Shown here one piece after another: positions 32,124 through 40,092 of a DNA stretch of 64,000 nt. Position numbers and translations under genes: made by a program. The first letter of the stretch is position 1. Every line of letters starts with the position of its first letter. The stretch is from assembly GCF_014851905.1 (NCBI RefSeq), contig NZ_JACVAQ010000002.1, positions 1,302,001 through 1,366,000 on the forward strand, read 5' to 3'. The stretch comes from Pseudomonas sp. PDM14 (GTDB lineage Bacteria > Pseudomonadota > Gammaproteobacteria > Pseudomonadales > Pseudomonadaceae). The notes under the pieces are model-generated. The model had not been told where the DNA came from and searched no databases. It saw only the letters and a list, made by a program, of their open reading frames with translations.

Positions 32124-32333
32124 TCAGACCTGGGCGACGTCTTCCGCCTGCAGGCCCTTCTGGCCTTCGATCACGGAAAACTCGACCTGCTGCCCCTCGA
32201 CCAGCGAACGGTGACCTTCACCGCGGATGGCACGGTAGTGAACGAACACGTCCGCGCCGCTTTCACGCTGAATGAAGCCATACCCTTTGGAATCATTGAA
32301 CCACTTGACGGTTCCGATCTCACGATCAGCCAT
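32124..32333 (-). CDS. Cold-shock domain protein
   Basis: 69-aa CspA-family single-stranded RNA/DNA-binding protein with both RNP motifs: SKGYGFI (RNP1) and VFVHY (RNP2). ATG at 32333 has GAGGGA upstream; an in-frame GTG two codons earlier is less likely. A roughly 140-nt leader separates it from its predicted promoter, as is usual for csp genes whose leader acts as a cold-responsive RNA switch. Which Csp paralogue this is (CapB-like or other) cannot be told by eye. Confidence 0.94.
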   Translation of the reverse strand: MADREIGTVKWFNDSKGYGFIQRESGADVFVHYRAIRGEGHRSLVEGQQVEFSVIEGQKGLQAEDVAQV

Positions 32334-32479
32334 TACCACTTCCCTCGAATCACATTTTTATTATTGCCCTGACGGGCCTCGACGGTTCGGCACAACGATC
32401 TTCTTCATCTCTCCGAGCCCGGCCAGGCAAGCATGGAACGGGTGGTTTGAATGGCGTTCATAATGCGACCGCTTCGCGA

Positions 32480-32506
32480 GTATAAAACAAGTTTCGGCGC
32501 TGCCAA
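32480..32506 (-). promoter_or_regulatory. Predicted sigma70 promoter of the cold-shock gene
   Basis: Minus-strand TTGGCA (32501-32506), 16-bp spacer and TATACT (32480-32485). The start site would be near 32473, giving a leader of about 140 nt before the ATG at 32333. Confidence 0.65.
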
Positions 32507-32523
32507 GGTTTTTCTACACAGCC

Positions 32524-32552
32524 CTGCAGGCCATGCAAGACAAGGCCTGCAG
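32524..32552. repeat. Inverted repeat downstream of the DUF4340 gene
   Basis: CTGCAGGCC / GGCCTGCAG arms (32524-32532 and 32544-32552) with an 11-nt loop, 11 nt after the DUF4340 stop on the minus strand. There is no T run on the minus side, so it may be a weak or Rho-dependent end point or an mRNA stabiliser. Confidence 0.45.
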
Positions 32553-32562
32553 CCTTTTACGG

Positions 32563-33546
32563 CTAGTGCACGACGAGCAGATCGGTCAGCTTTTTCGCCA
32601 GCGTCTGGTACTGCGTCGCCTCCAGGCGATAGGCCCAATCCGGCTTGCCCGGCAGGCGTTGCGCATCGAGGCCGCTGCCCGGTTTGAGTGTCAGCCAGTA
32701 CTGCTCGCCCTGTTGGTGCAACGCCCCGACCAGCTCCTGGCCGGCGGCGGTCTTGAGGCGAAACCGCAGCGCCGGCTCGCCCTTGAAACCGACCTGAGCC
32801 AGCGGCGCGGCATCGGCGAAGCGCAGGTCGGCGAACAGCAGCACCATGCTGTTCGCCGCCGCCTCGTGGGTCAGGCGTCGCCCCGGCGGCACGTCGCGTA
32901 CCTGCACGTTGCTCGCCTCGCCCTCTCCGCGGTACAGCACCAGCGGCGCCACGCGCGGCTGTTCGAGCACCAGCTCGCGCACCTCGGAGAAGGGAATCTG
33001 CGTGACGCGGCGATCCAGCCACTGCAGCTCGGTCTGCGGCAGTTCGATGTGCTGGTCGATCAGCCAGCTCTGCGTATCGCCGGCCATCCGCACCAGCTGT
33101 CCGCCGTGCTGGCCGGGCTTGCCGATCAGCAACATCAGCGCCTGGCCGTCGGCCAGTTGCACGCTGAGGCGCGTGCCCTGCTGCCCCACCGCGCCCAGCT
33201 CGGCCAGGCCCAGCTGCGTCAGCCGTTCGGGGTTATGCGTACGCGCCTCGACCTTGCGCGCCTTTTCCAGCACGCCCAGCAGGTGCTCGACCAGGCCCGG
33301 CACCACCGGGTAACCAGCCTTGGCCGGCACCAGCCAACCCTGCTCGCGGCGCTCCAGGCGTACGTGCAGTTGCCCCGGCTGAGTTATCTCGATGGCGCGT
33401 ACCTGTTCGGTCTTGCCCTGCAGCGCTGGCAACCAGACCTCAGCGGTATGCTCCCGCGCCTTCTGTTCGCGGTGCTCGACCCCGTACCAGCCCAGCCCCA
33501 GCACCCCGACCAGTATCGCCAGGCCAATCACGCCATTGCGCCCCAT
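32563..33546 (-). CDS. DUF4340 protein, accessory of the Gld-type ABC exporter
   Basis: 327-aa protein with one N-terminal TM helix (GVIGLAILVGVLGLGWYGV) and a long extracytoplasmic, beta-rich part of repeated modules. DUF4340 proteins are regularly encoded beside GldA/GldF/GldG-like ABC transporters, as here. The ATG at 33546 is chosen because GGGGAG lies 5 nt upstream; a longer reading needs a GTG at 33564. A strong terminator stands between it and gldG, so its expression may be attenuated or independent. Function unknown. Confidence 0.85.
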   Translation of the reverse strand: MGRNGVIGLAILVGVLGLGWYGVEHREQKAREHTAEVWLPALQGKTEQVRAIEITQPGQLHVRLERREQGWLVPAKAGYPVVPGLVEHLLGVLEKARKVEARTHNPERLTQLGLAELGAVGQQGTRLSVQLADGQALMLLIGKPGQHGGQLVRMAGDTQSWLIDQHIELPQTELQWLDRRVTQIPFSEVRELVLEQPRVAPLVLYRGEGEASNVQVRDVPPGRRLTHEAAANSMVLLFADLRFADAAPLAQVGFKGEPALRFRLKTAAGQELVGALHQQGEQYWLTLKPGSGLDAQRLPGKPDWAYRLEATQYQTLAKKLTDLLVVH

Positions 33547-33631
33547 CAGCTCTCCCCCTTTCACCCGACTCTACCGGCATACCCAGCCTGGTAGACCGGT
33601 CACCTTGCCCCAAGGTGCCCGCCCAGATAGC

Positions 33632-33680
33632 AAAAACCGCCGGGAAAGACGCAGCGCGAAGGCTGTGCTTTCCCGGCGGT
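33632..33680 (-). terminator. Intrinsic terminator between gldG-like gene and DUF4340 gene
   Basis: Minus-strand 13-bp stem ACCGCCGGGAAAG / CTTTCCCGGCGGT (arms 33668-33680 and 33636-33648), 19-nt loop, followed by a run of five T. It ends the ABC transporter transcript 22 nt after the stop of the GldG-like gene. Confidence 0.82.
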
Positions 33681-33702
33681 CGGTTACCGCAGCGCTAGCG
33701 AC

Positions 33703-35535
33703 TCAGCGTTGTTTGCGCCGACGCAGCAGCCACAGCGCCAGCACGCCCAGGGTCAGCACCAGTGGCACCAGGGCTATGTTGGCGGCCTTGAGCACGCGAC
33801 CGAGGTCCTCGATGCGCGAATTCAGCTCGTAGCGCACCTCACGCAGCTCCTTGCGGATGCGCAGCTTCTCGGCCACGAACTGCTGCACGGTCGCCTGCTG
33901 CTCGGGCGTCAGCTCCAGGGCCTTGGTCGGGTCCTGGTTCTGCAGGGCGGCGAGCTTCTGCTCGGTTTCGGCCAGGCGCTTCTGCAGGGTTTCCTCCTGG
34001 ATCCTGAACTTGGCATCGGCCTCGCGCTGCATCGCATCGACCACCTCGAACGGACGGCTGAAGCGACCCCGCGAACGCACGCTGATCAGCGCCTCGCTGC
34101 CGGACAGGTTGTCCAGGGCATTGATGGCGAAAGCGGCGTTGTCGGCGAACGGCTGTGGCATGCGCTGGCCGAAGAAGTCCTGCACCTGTACCCACATGCG
34201 GTCGCTGAGCAGATCGGTGTCGGCCACGGCGATGACGTTGATGTTGTCGGCGGACTTCAGGCCATCCTTCTGCCCTTCGATGCCGTTGGGGAAGGCGCTC
34301 TGCACCGGGCCGCTGATGCGCGCGGCAACGGCGTAGCGCTCGCCGGTCGGTTGCAGGTCGCGGATCAGGCTTTCCGGGTTGCTCAGGGTGGCAAAACGCG
34401 CCGCATCGAACGGCATGGCGTATTCGGAACTCTGCAGCAGCGGGGTAAAGGTGGTCTTGCCGCCCTCGATCGGCTCGAGGATGCCGCTGGTGGCGACGTT
34501 GACGCTCTCCAGCCCCGAGGTGCTGATGTCGTCCTGGCTCATCGCCCGGCTCGGCAGGCTCAGCCAGCCGGCGTGACGCACCGGGCGCTGGCCCTGGCCA
34601 ACACCGACCGTCATCGCGTAGGAGCCGTCACCAAGCACCTTGCCCGGCACCAGACGCAGGCCCCAGGCCTTGAACAGCGGCTCCAGGTCCGACGACTTGT
34701 CCATCTCGTCGCCCGGCATCATCGGCATCGCGGTGTCGGCCTCGCTGTAGGGGTCGACGAACACCAGCAGCTTGCCGCCACGCAGGACGAACTGGTCGAC
34801 CGCGTACAGGGTCGCTTCCGGCAGCGCCTTGGGGTGTACCAGCAGCAGCACCGAAACCTGATCCGGGATCTTGTCCAGGCCGATCTTCAGGCTCTCGATC
34901 TTGAACAGCTGGCGGACTTCCTCCATCACCATCCACGGCGCGGTCGGCTGGCGGCTGGCCATGTCGAAGCCACCGTTGATCTGCAACCCGGAAAGCACGC
35001 CGACCACCGGCCGCTCGGGCTTGGCCAGGGTCTGCACCAGCTGGCTGAGCTGGTACTCGAGGAACTCTTCCTGGTCGAGCTGGAAGAACGGGATCACCTG
35101 CTTGCCGTCCACCGAGTTGGTGCCGGCCAGGCCGAAGTAGATCTGGTCGCCGCCCTGGTTCGCCGGCACGCCCTGCAGGCCGAAGCTGGCGGCCTTGTCT
35201 TCCTCTTCCGAGAACGGCTCGGGGTCGATCACATGCAGCTTGATCTTGCCATTGGCCTCGCGCTCGTAGGCCTTGAGCATCTCCTCCACGCGCTTGGCAT
35301 AGTTGCGCAGCACCGGCAGCTCGCGGGCGGCATTGTCGGAGTAGAAGAAGTGCAGGTCGATCGGCTCATCCAGCTCGCCGAGAATCTGCTTGGTACCAGC
35401 GGTGATGGTGTAGAGCTTCTGTTCGGTGAGGTCCAGGCGCGCGCCGCTGAGGGTCAGCCCGGAGAACATGTTGAAGGCGAGGAACGCCAGCGCGATCAGC
35501 AGCAGGCCGACGCTCGAATACATCAGTTTTTTCAT
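33703..35535 (-). CDS. GldG-like ABC-associated membrane protein
   Basis: 610-aa protein with TM helices at both ends (about 9-29 and 585-605) and a large extracytoplasmic part. The region around residues 30-280 resembles the GldG/IFT52-like ABC-associated domain (LDLTEQKLYT, a conserved entry motif; VGVLSGL; LVFVDPYSE). A coiled-coil stretch rich in Glu/Gln/Lys lies at about 505-575. It follows the permease by 2 bp. Homologues function in gliding in Bacteroidetes; in pseudomonads the substrate is not known. Confidence 0.88.
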   Translation of the reverse strand: MKKLMYSSVGLLLIALAFLAFNMFSGLTLSGARLDLTEQKLYTITAGTKQILGELDEPIDLHFFYSDNAARELPVLRNYAKRVEEMLKAYEREANGKIKLHVIDPEPFSEEEDKAASFGLQGVPANQGGDQIYFGLAGTNSVDGKQVIPFFQLDQEEFLEYQLSQLVQTLAKPERPVVGVLSGLQINGGFDMASRQPTAPWMVMEEVRQLFKIESLKIGLDKIPDQVSVLLLVHPKALPEATLYAVDQFVLRGGKLLVFVDPYSEADTAMPMMPGDEMDKSSDLEPLFKAWGLRLVPGKVLGDGSYAMTVGVGQGQRPVRHAGWLSLPSRAMSQDDISTSGLESVNVATSGILEPIEGGKTTFTPLLQSSEYAMPFDAARFATLSNPESLIRDLQPTGERYAVAARISGPVQSAFPNGIEGQKDGLKSADNINVIAVADTDLLSDRMWVQVQDFFGQRMPQPFADNAAFAINALDNLSGSEALISVRSRGRFSRPFEVVDAMQREADAKFRIQEETLQKRLAETEQKLAALQNQDPTKALELTPEQQATVQQFVAEKLRIRKELREVRYELNSRIEDLGRVLKAANIALVPLVLTLGVLALWLLRRRKQR

Positions 35536-35537
35536 CT

Positions 35538-36272
35538 TCAGTCAGCCTTCTTCAGATCGACCACGACGGCGGTGGCGGCAAGCCACGCAGCCATCAGGGT
35601 GATGAAATAGAGCAGGTCGCGCAGGTCGATCACGCCCTTGCTGATGGCATCGAAGCGAGTCAGGAAACTCAGCGAGGCCACGGCATCCAGCACCCATTGC
35701 GGCGCCCAGCCGGTAAAGGCATCGAGCACCATGGGGAAGCCGCTGACGATGAACAGGAAGCAGGCGCTGACGGCGAGGATGAAGGCGATCACCTGGTTCT
35801 TCGCCAGGGCCGACATGCACGAGCCGATGGCCAGGTAGGAACCGGCCAGCAGCCAGCTGCCGATGTAGCCGGTGACGATGGCGCCGTTGTCCGGCTGACC
35901 CAGGTAGTTGACCGTGATGATCATCGGGAAGGTCAGCAGCAGGGCGATGCCGGCGAAGATCCAGGCGGCGAGGAACTTGCCGGTGACCGCCTCGAAGCGG
36001 GTGATCGGCAGGGTCATCAGCAGCTCGATCGAGCCAGACTTGCGTTCCTCGGCCCACAGGCGCATAGCCAGGGCCGGCACCAGGAACAGGTAGAGCCACG
36101 GGTGGAAGTTGAAGAACGCGGTGAGATCGGCCTGGCCGCCCTCGAAGAAACCACCCAGGTAAAAGGTGAAGACCCCGGACAGGACCAGGAAGATCAGGAT
36201 GAACACGTACGCCAGCGGCGTGGCGAAGTAGCTCGCCAGCTCGCGCTTGAAGACTACCGGCAACTGTTTCAT
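35538..36272 (-). CDS. ABC-2 type permease (GldF/NosY-like)
   Basis: 244-aa inner-membrane protein with about six TM helices and the RLWAEERKSGSIELLMTLP segment typical of ABC-2 permeases near residues 71-89. Its start overlaps the upstream ATPase stop by ATGA, and its stop is 2 bp from the GldG-like gene, so the three are co-translated. Together they form an exporter or a mechano-type ABC assembly of unknown substrate. Confidence 0.9.
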   Translation of the reverse strand: MKQLPVVFKRELASYFATPLAYVFILIFLVLSGVFTFYLGGFFEGGQADLTAFFNFHPWLYLFLVPALAMRLWAEERKSGSIELLMTLPITRFEAVTGKFLAAWIFAGIALLLTFPMIITVNYLGQPDNGAIVTGYIGSWLLAGSYLAIGSCMSALAKNQVIAFILAVSACFLFIVSGFPMVLDAFTGWAPQWVLDAVASLSFLTRFDAISKGVIDLRDLLYFITLMAAWLAATAVVVDLKKAD

Positions 36273-37192
36273 GCCGCCTCTCCCCGGGTCAGGTTGCGGA
36301 ACACTTCATCGAGCCGGCCGCGTTCCACGTCCAGTTCCTTGATCTGCCAGCCACGCTGGGCGATCAGTTGGTTGACCTGGGTGAAGATCACCTCGCCCGG
36401 CTGGGCCAACACGGTGAGGCTGTGCTCCAGAGCGTTCTCCTCGACGCCGGCCACACCCGGCAGCGCGGCGAGCGCGGCGCGGTCCAGCTCGCTGGTACCA
36501 ACCAGGGTCACCGCCTGGTGGTAGCGCGAACGGCTTTCCAGCTCGAACGGCGTGCCATCGGCAACCACCTTGCCGGCGGCGATGACCACCGCGCGGGTGC
36601 ACACCGCCGAGACTTCTTCGAGGATGTGGGTGGAGATGATCACGATCTTGTCGGCGGCCAGGCTCTGGATCAACTGGCGCACCTGGTGTTTCTGGTTCGG
36701 GTCGAGGCCGTCGGTGGGCTCGTCGAGGATCAGCACCTTGGGATCATGCAGGATCGCCTGGGCCAGGCCGACACGGCGCTTGAAGCCCTTGGACAGGGTG
36801 TCGATGGACTGGCCGAGGACCTTGTCCAGTTCCACCTGGCCGACCGCCCGCTCGACCCGCGAGCGCTTCTCGGCGCCCCGGAAGCCACGGACTTCGGCGA
36901 TGAATTCGAGGAAGCCGCGCACCGTCATGTCGCCATAGCACGGCGCGCCTTCGGGCAGGTAACCGATCTGCTGCTGGGCCTTGAGGGTCTGCTTCTGGAT
37001 GTCGAAGCCGAGGATGCTGGCGCTGCCGGACGTCGGCGCGAGAAAGCCGGTGAGCATCTTCATGGTGGTGGATTTGCCGGCACCGTTGGGGCCGAGAAAG
37101 CCCAGCACTTCCCCCTGCTGGACATTGAATGACAGGCCGTCAACGGCCGTGTGCCCCGCAAAACGCTTGGTCAGGTTTCTTATTTCGATCAT
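36269..37192 (-). CDS. ABC transporter ATP-binding protein (GldA-like)
   Basis: 307-aa ATPase with Walker A GPNGAGKST (about 36-44), signature LSKGFKRRVGLAQ, and Walker B VLILDEPTDGLDP. The C-terminal extension after residue 220 is the small domain typical of ABC-2 type ATPases. First gene of the minus-strand set ATPase-permease-GldG-DUF4340; it is divergent from plsB across 215 bp that must hold both promoters, although no strong hexamers were recognised there. Confidence 0.93.
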   Translation of the reverse strand: MIEIRNLTKRFAGHTAVDGLSFNVQQGEVLGFLGPNGAGKSTTMKMLTGFLAPTSGSASILGFDIQKQTLKAQQQIGYLPEGAPCYGDMTVRGFLEFIAEVRGFRGAEKRSRVERAVGQVELDKVLGQSIDTLSKGFKRRVGLAQAILHDPKVLILDEPTDGLDPNQKHQVRQLIQSLAADKIVIISTHILEEVSAVCTRAVVIAAGKVVADGTPFELESRSRYHQAVTLVGTSELDRAALAALPGVAGVEENALEHSLTVLAQPGEVIFTQVNQLIAQRGWQIKELDVERGRLDEVFRNLTRGEAA

Positions 37193-37407
37193 GGCCTCTC
37201 ACCGTCGCGATAAAGGCCGCCCCCACGCCGATTGCGGCGTGCCGAGCGAGCCACAGAATGCCGGCCGGACTATAAGGAGTCGGTCGTCGGCAAAGCAAGA
37301 CAACTGTTCCCGGGAAAAGTTGCTTATCTTTTCCAGCGCCATAACGCTTTTGCCGCCAGCCGGGGGATACGGCAAACTATCGCCCCCGTCACACCCGCAG
37401 AGTCCCT

Positions 37408-39903
37408 ATGACCCGCTCACCCTTCCGCCGCCTTGTTTTTGGGGCCCTGCGCCGCCTGCTGTACCTCTGGGTGCGCTCGGAAACCATCAATCAATCGGCC
37501 TTTACCCTCAAGCTCGACCGCAGCAAGCCGGTGTTCTACGTGCTGCAGCAGCCGTCGGCGAGTGACCTTGCGGTGGTCGATACGGAGTGCACCAAGGCCG
37601 GCCTGCCGCGCCCGGTCCTGCCGGTGGCCGTGGGCGATCAGATCGAACCTGCCGCCTTCTTCTACCTGACCCCCGAGCCAGGCTGGTTCGGCGGCCACGA
37701 CAAGCGCGGCGCGCCGCCGGCACTGATCCGCATCCTCGCCGCGCTGGATCGCCACGAAGTCGACGACGCACAGATCGTCCCGGTCAGCGTGTTCTGGGGC
37801 CAGTCGCCGGACCGCGAGACCAGTCCGTGGAAGCTGCTGTTCGCCGACAGCTGGGCCGTTACCGGGCGCCTGCGCAAGTTCGTCAGCATCCTGATTCTCG
37901 GTCGCAAGACCCGCGTGCAGTTCTCCGCGCCGATCCACATGCGCGAGCTGCTGGCCCAGGACAAGGGCCTGCAACGCACCCAGCGCATGGTCCAGCGCAT
38001 CCTGCGCGTGCACTTTCGCAACCAGAAGTCCGCGGTCATCGGCCCGGACGTGTCGCACCGGCGCAACCTGGTCAAGGGCCTGATCCACGGCCCGCAGGTA
38101 CGCCAGGCGATCATCGAAGAAGCCGAGCGCGAGAAGATCAGCATCGAGAAGGCCGAAGCCCAGGCGCTGCGCTATGGCAACGAGATCGCCTCGGACTACA
38201 CCTACACCGCCATCCGCTTTCTCGAGCTGGTCCTGAGTTGGTTCTGGAACAAGCTGTACGAGGGCATTCAGGTCAACCATATCGATGCCGTGCGCGAGGT
38301 CGCCCACGGCAACGAGATCATCTACGTGCCCTGCCACCGCAGCCACATCGACTACCTGCTGCTGTCCTATCTGCTGTTCCGCAACGGCCTGACCCCGCCG
38401 CACATCGCCGCCGGGATCAACCTCAACATGCCGGTGATCGGCAGCCTGCTGCGCCGCGGCGGCGCCTTCTTCATGCGCCGCACGTTCAAGGGCAACCCGC
38501 TGTACACCGCGGTGTTCAACGAGTACCTGCACACCCTGTTCAGCCGCGGCTTCCCGGTGGAGTACTTCGTCGAAGGCGGCCGCTCGCGCACCGGGCGCAT
38601 GCTGCAGCCCAAGACCGGCATGCTGGCCATCACCCTGCGCAGCTTCCTGCGCTCCAACCGCCTGCCGGTGGTGTTCGTACCGGTGTACATCGGCTACGAG
38701 CGCGTGCTCGAAGGCCGCACCTACCTTGGTGAGCTGCGTGGCGCGGCGAAGAAGAAGGAGTCGATCTTCGACATCTTCAAGGTCATCAGCGCGATTCGCC
38801 AGCAACGTTTCGGCAGCGTCTGGGTCAACTTCGGCGAGCCGATTCGCCTGGCCGAATTCCTCGATCAGGAACAGCCGGACTGGCGCACCCAGGACTACGG
38901 CACGCAGTTCCGCCCGGACTGGCTGAACGCGACCACCAACCGCCTCGGCGAATGCGTGGCGCAGCACCTCAACGAGGCCGCTGCGGTCAACCCGGTCAAC
39001 CTGGTAGCCCTGGCGCTGCTCTCCACCAGCAAGCTGGCGCTGGACGAGAAGGCCCTGGAGCGCGTGCTCGACCTGTACCTGGCCCTGCTGCGCCAGGTGC
39101 CCTACTCGCCGCACACCACCCTGCCCGAAGGCGATGGCCAGGCACTGATCCGCTATGTGCAGAGCATGAACCTGCTGGCTGAGCAGAAGGATGCGCTGGG
39201 CAAGATTCTCTACCTGGACGAGCAGAACGCCGTCCTGATGACCTACTACCGCAACAACGTGCTGCACATCTTCGCCCTGCCGGCACTGCTGGCGAGCTTC
39301 TTCCAGAGCAGCTCGCGGATGAGCCGCGAACAGATCCTGCGCTACACCACCGCGCTGTACCCGTACCTGCAATCGGAGCTGTTCATCCGCTGGCCGGTGA
39401 GCGAGCTGGAAGGTGTGGTCGACCAGTGGCTGGCGGCGTTCGTCGAACAGGGCCTGCTGCGCCAGGAAGACGGCGTGTACATCCGCCCAGCACCGAGCTC
39501 GCGGCAGTTCGTTCTGCTCACCCTGCTGGCCCGCGCCATCGTGCAGACCCTGCAGCGCTTCTACATGGCCACCGCCCTGCTGATCAACGCCGGGCAGAAC
39601 GTGCTCTCGGCCGAGCAGCTGGAGAACCTGTGCACGGTGATGGCCCAGCGCCTGTCGATCCTCCATGGCTTGAACGCCCCCGAGTTCTTCGACAAGAGCC
39701 TGTTCCGCCACTTCATCCAGACCTTGCTCGACGAAGGCGTGCTGCGCCAGGACAGCGCCGGCACCCTCAGCCACCACCCGCAGCTGGCGGAGCTGGCCGA
39801 GGGCGCGGCCAAGCGCGTGCTGCCGGCGGAGATTCGCCTGTCGATCCGCCAGGTCGCTCTGGAGCGCGGCGAAGAGGCTGACGAGGCGCAAGCGCCGGTT
39901 TGA
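37408..39903 (+). CDS. plsB: Glycerol-3-phosphate 1-O-acyltransferase
   Basis: First acylation of glycerol 3-phosphate in phospholipid synthesis, inner-membrane associated. The 831-aa protein has the acyltransferase block [15 protein letters not shown] with His310 and Asp315 (H-x4-D), block [23 protein letters not shown], and block [18 protein letters not shown]. Length agrees with the family (about 807-835). Closed by a strong terminator. A long opposite-strand open frame (37417-39891) is a shadow. Confidence 0.97.
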   Translation: MTRSPFRRLVFGALRRLLYLWVRSETINQSAFTLKLDRSKPVFYVLQQPSASDLAVVDTECTKAGLPRPVLPVAVGDQIEPAAFFYLTPEPGWFGGHDKRGAPPALIRILAALDRHEVDDAQIVPVSVFWGQSPDRETSPWKLLFADSWAVTGRLRKFVSILILGRKTRVQFSAPIHMRELLAQDKGLQRTQRMVQRILRVHFRNQKSAVIGPDVSHRRNLVKGLIHGPQVRQAIIEEAEREKISIEKAEAQALRYGNEIASDYTYTAIRFLELVLSWFWNKLYEGIQVNHIDAVREVAHGNEIIYVPCHRSHIDYLLLSYLLFRNGLTPPHIAAGINLNMPVIGSLLRRGGAFFMRRTFKGNPLYTAVFNEYLHTLFSRGFPVEYFVEGGRSRTGRMLQPKTGMLAITLRSFLRSNRLPVVFVPVYIGYERVLEGRTYLGELRGAAKKKESIFDIFKVISAIRQQRFGSVWVNFGEPIRLAEFLDQEQPDWRTQDYGTQFRPDWLNATTNRLGECVAQHLNEAAAVNPVNLVALALLSTSKLALDEKALERVLDLYLALLRQVPYSPHTTLPEGDGQALIRYVQSMNLLAEQKDALGKILYLDEQNAVLMTYYRNNVLHIFALPALLASFFQSSSRMSREQILRYTTALYPYLQSELFIRWPVSELEGVVDQWLAAFVEQGLLRQEDGVYIRPAPSSRQFVLLTLLARAIVQTLQRFYMATALLINAGQNVLSAEQLENLCTVMAQRLSILHGLNAPEFFDKSLFRHFIQTLLDEGVLRQDSAGTLSHHPQLAELAEGAAKRVLPAEIRLSIRQVALERGEEADEAQAPV

Positions 39904-39924
39904 CGCTCCTCTGATTGATGCACC

Positions 39925-39958
39925 AATAAAAAGGGCCTCACATGCGGCCCTTTTTATT
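39925..39958. terminator. Bidirectional terminator after plsB
   Basis: AATAAAAAGGGCC / GGCCCTTTTTATT (39925-39937 and 39946-39958), 8-nt loop. Long A and T runs on both sides allow termination from plsB and possibly from norR on the other strand. Confidence 0.88.
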
Positions 39959-39964
39959 ACCTGA

Positions 39965-40063
39965 TGGTTCCCACGCTCCAGCGTAGGAACCCGCCCGGGA
40001 CGCTCCGCGTCCCACAGACGCAGAGCGTCTGCAGCTGCATTCCCACGCGGAGCGTGGGAACGA
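39965..40063. repeat. Pseudomonas-type intergenic palindromic repeat cluster
   Basis: Three related imperfect palindromes in about 100 bp: one around GGTTCCCACGCTCC...GTAGGAACC (39966-39991), one GGGACGCTCCGCGTCCC (39997-40013), and one TTCCCACGCGGAGCGTGGGAA (40040-40060). All share a CGCTCC/GGAGCG core. This is a non-coding repeat type that I recognise as widespread between genes in Pseudomonas. It sits between plsB and the norR island. Confidence 0.8.
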
Positions 40064-40092
40064 TCAACGAAGCCACACGGGCCCCACTTACC

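Noticed and set aside
37417..39891. 824-codon minus-strand frame opposite plsB
   Set aside because: Shadow of PlsB, which has intact HRSHIDY and [10 protein letters not shown] motifs.
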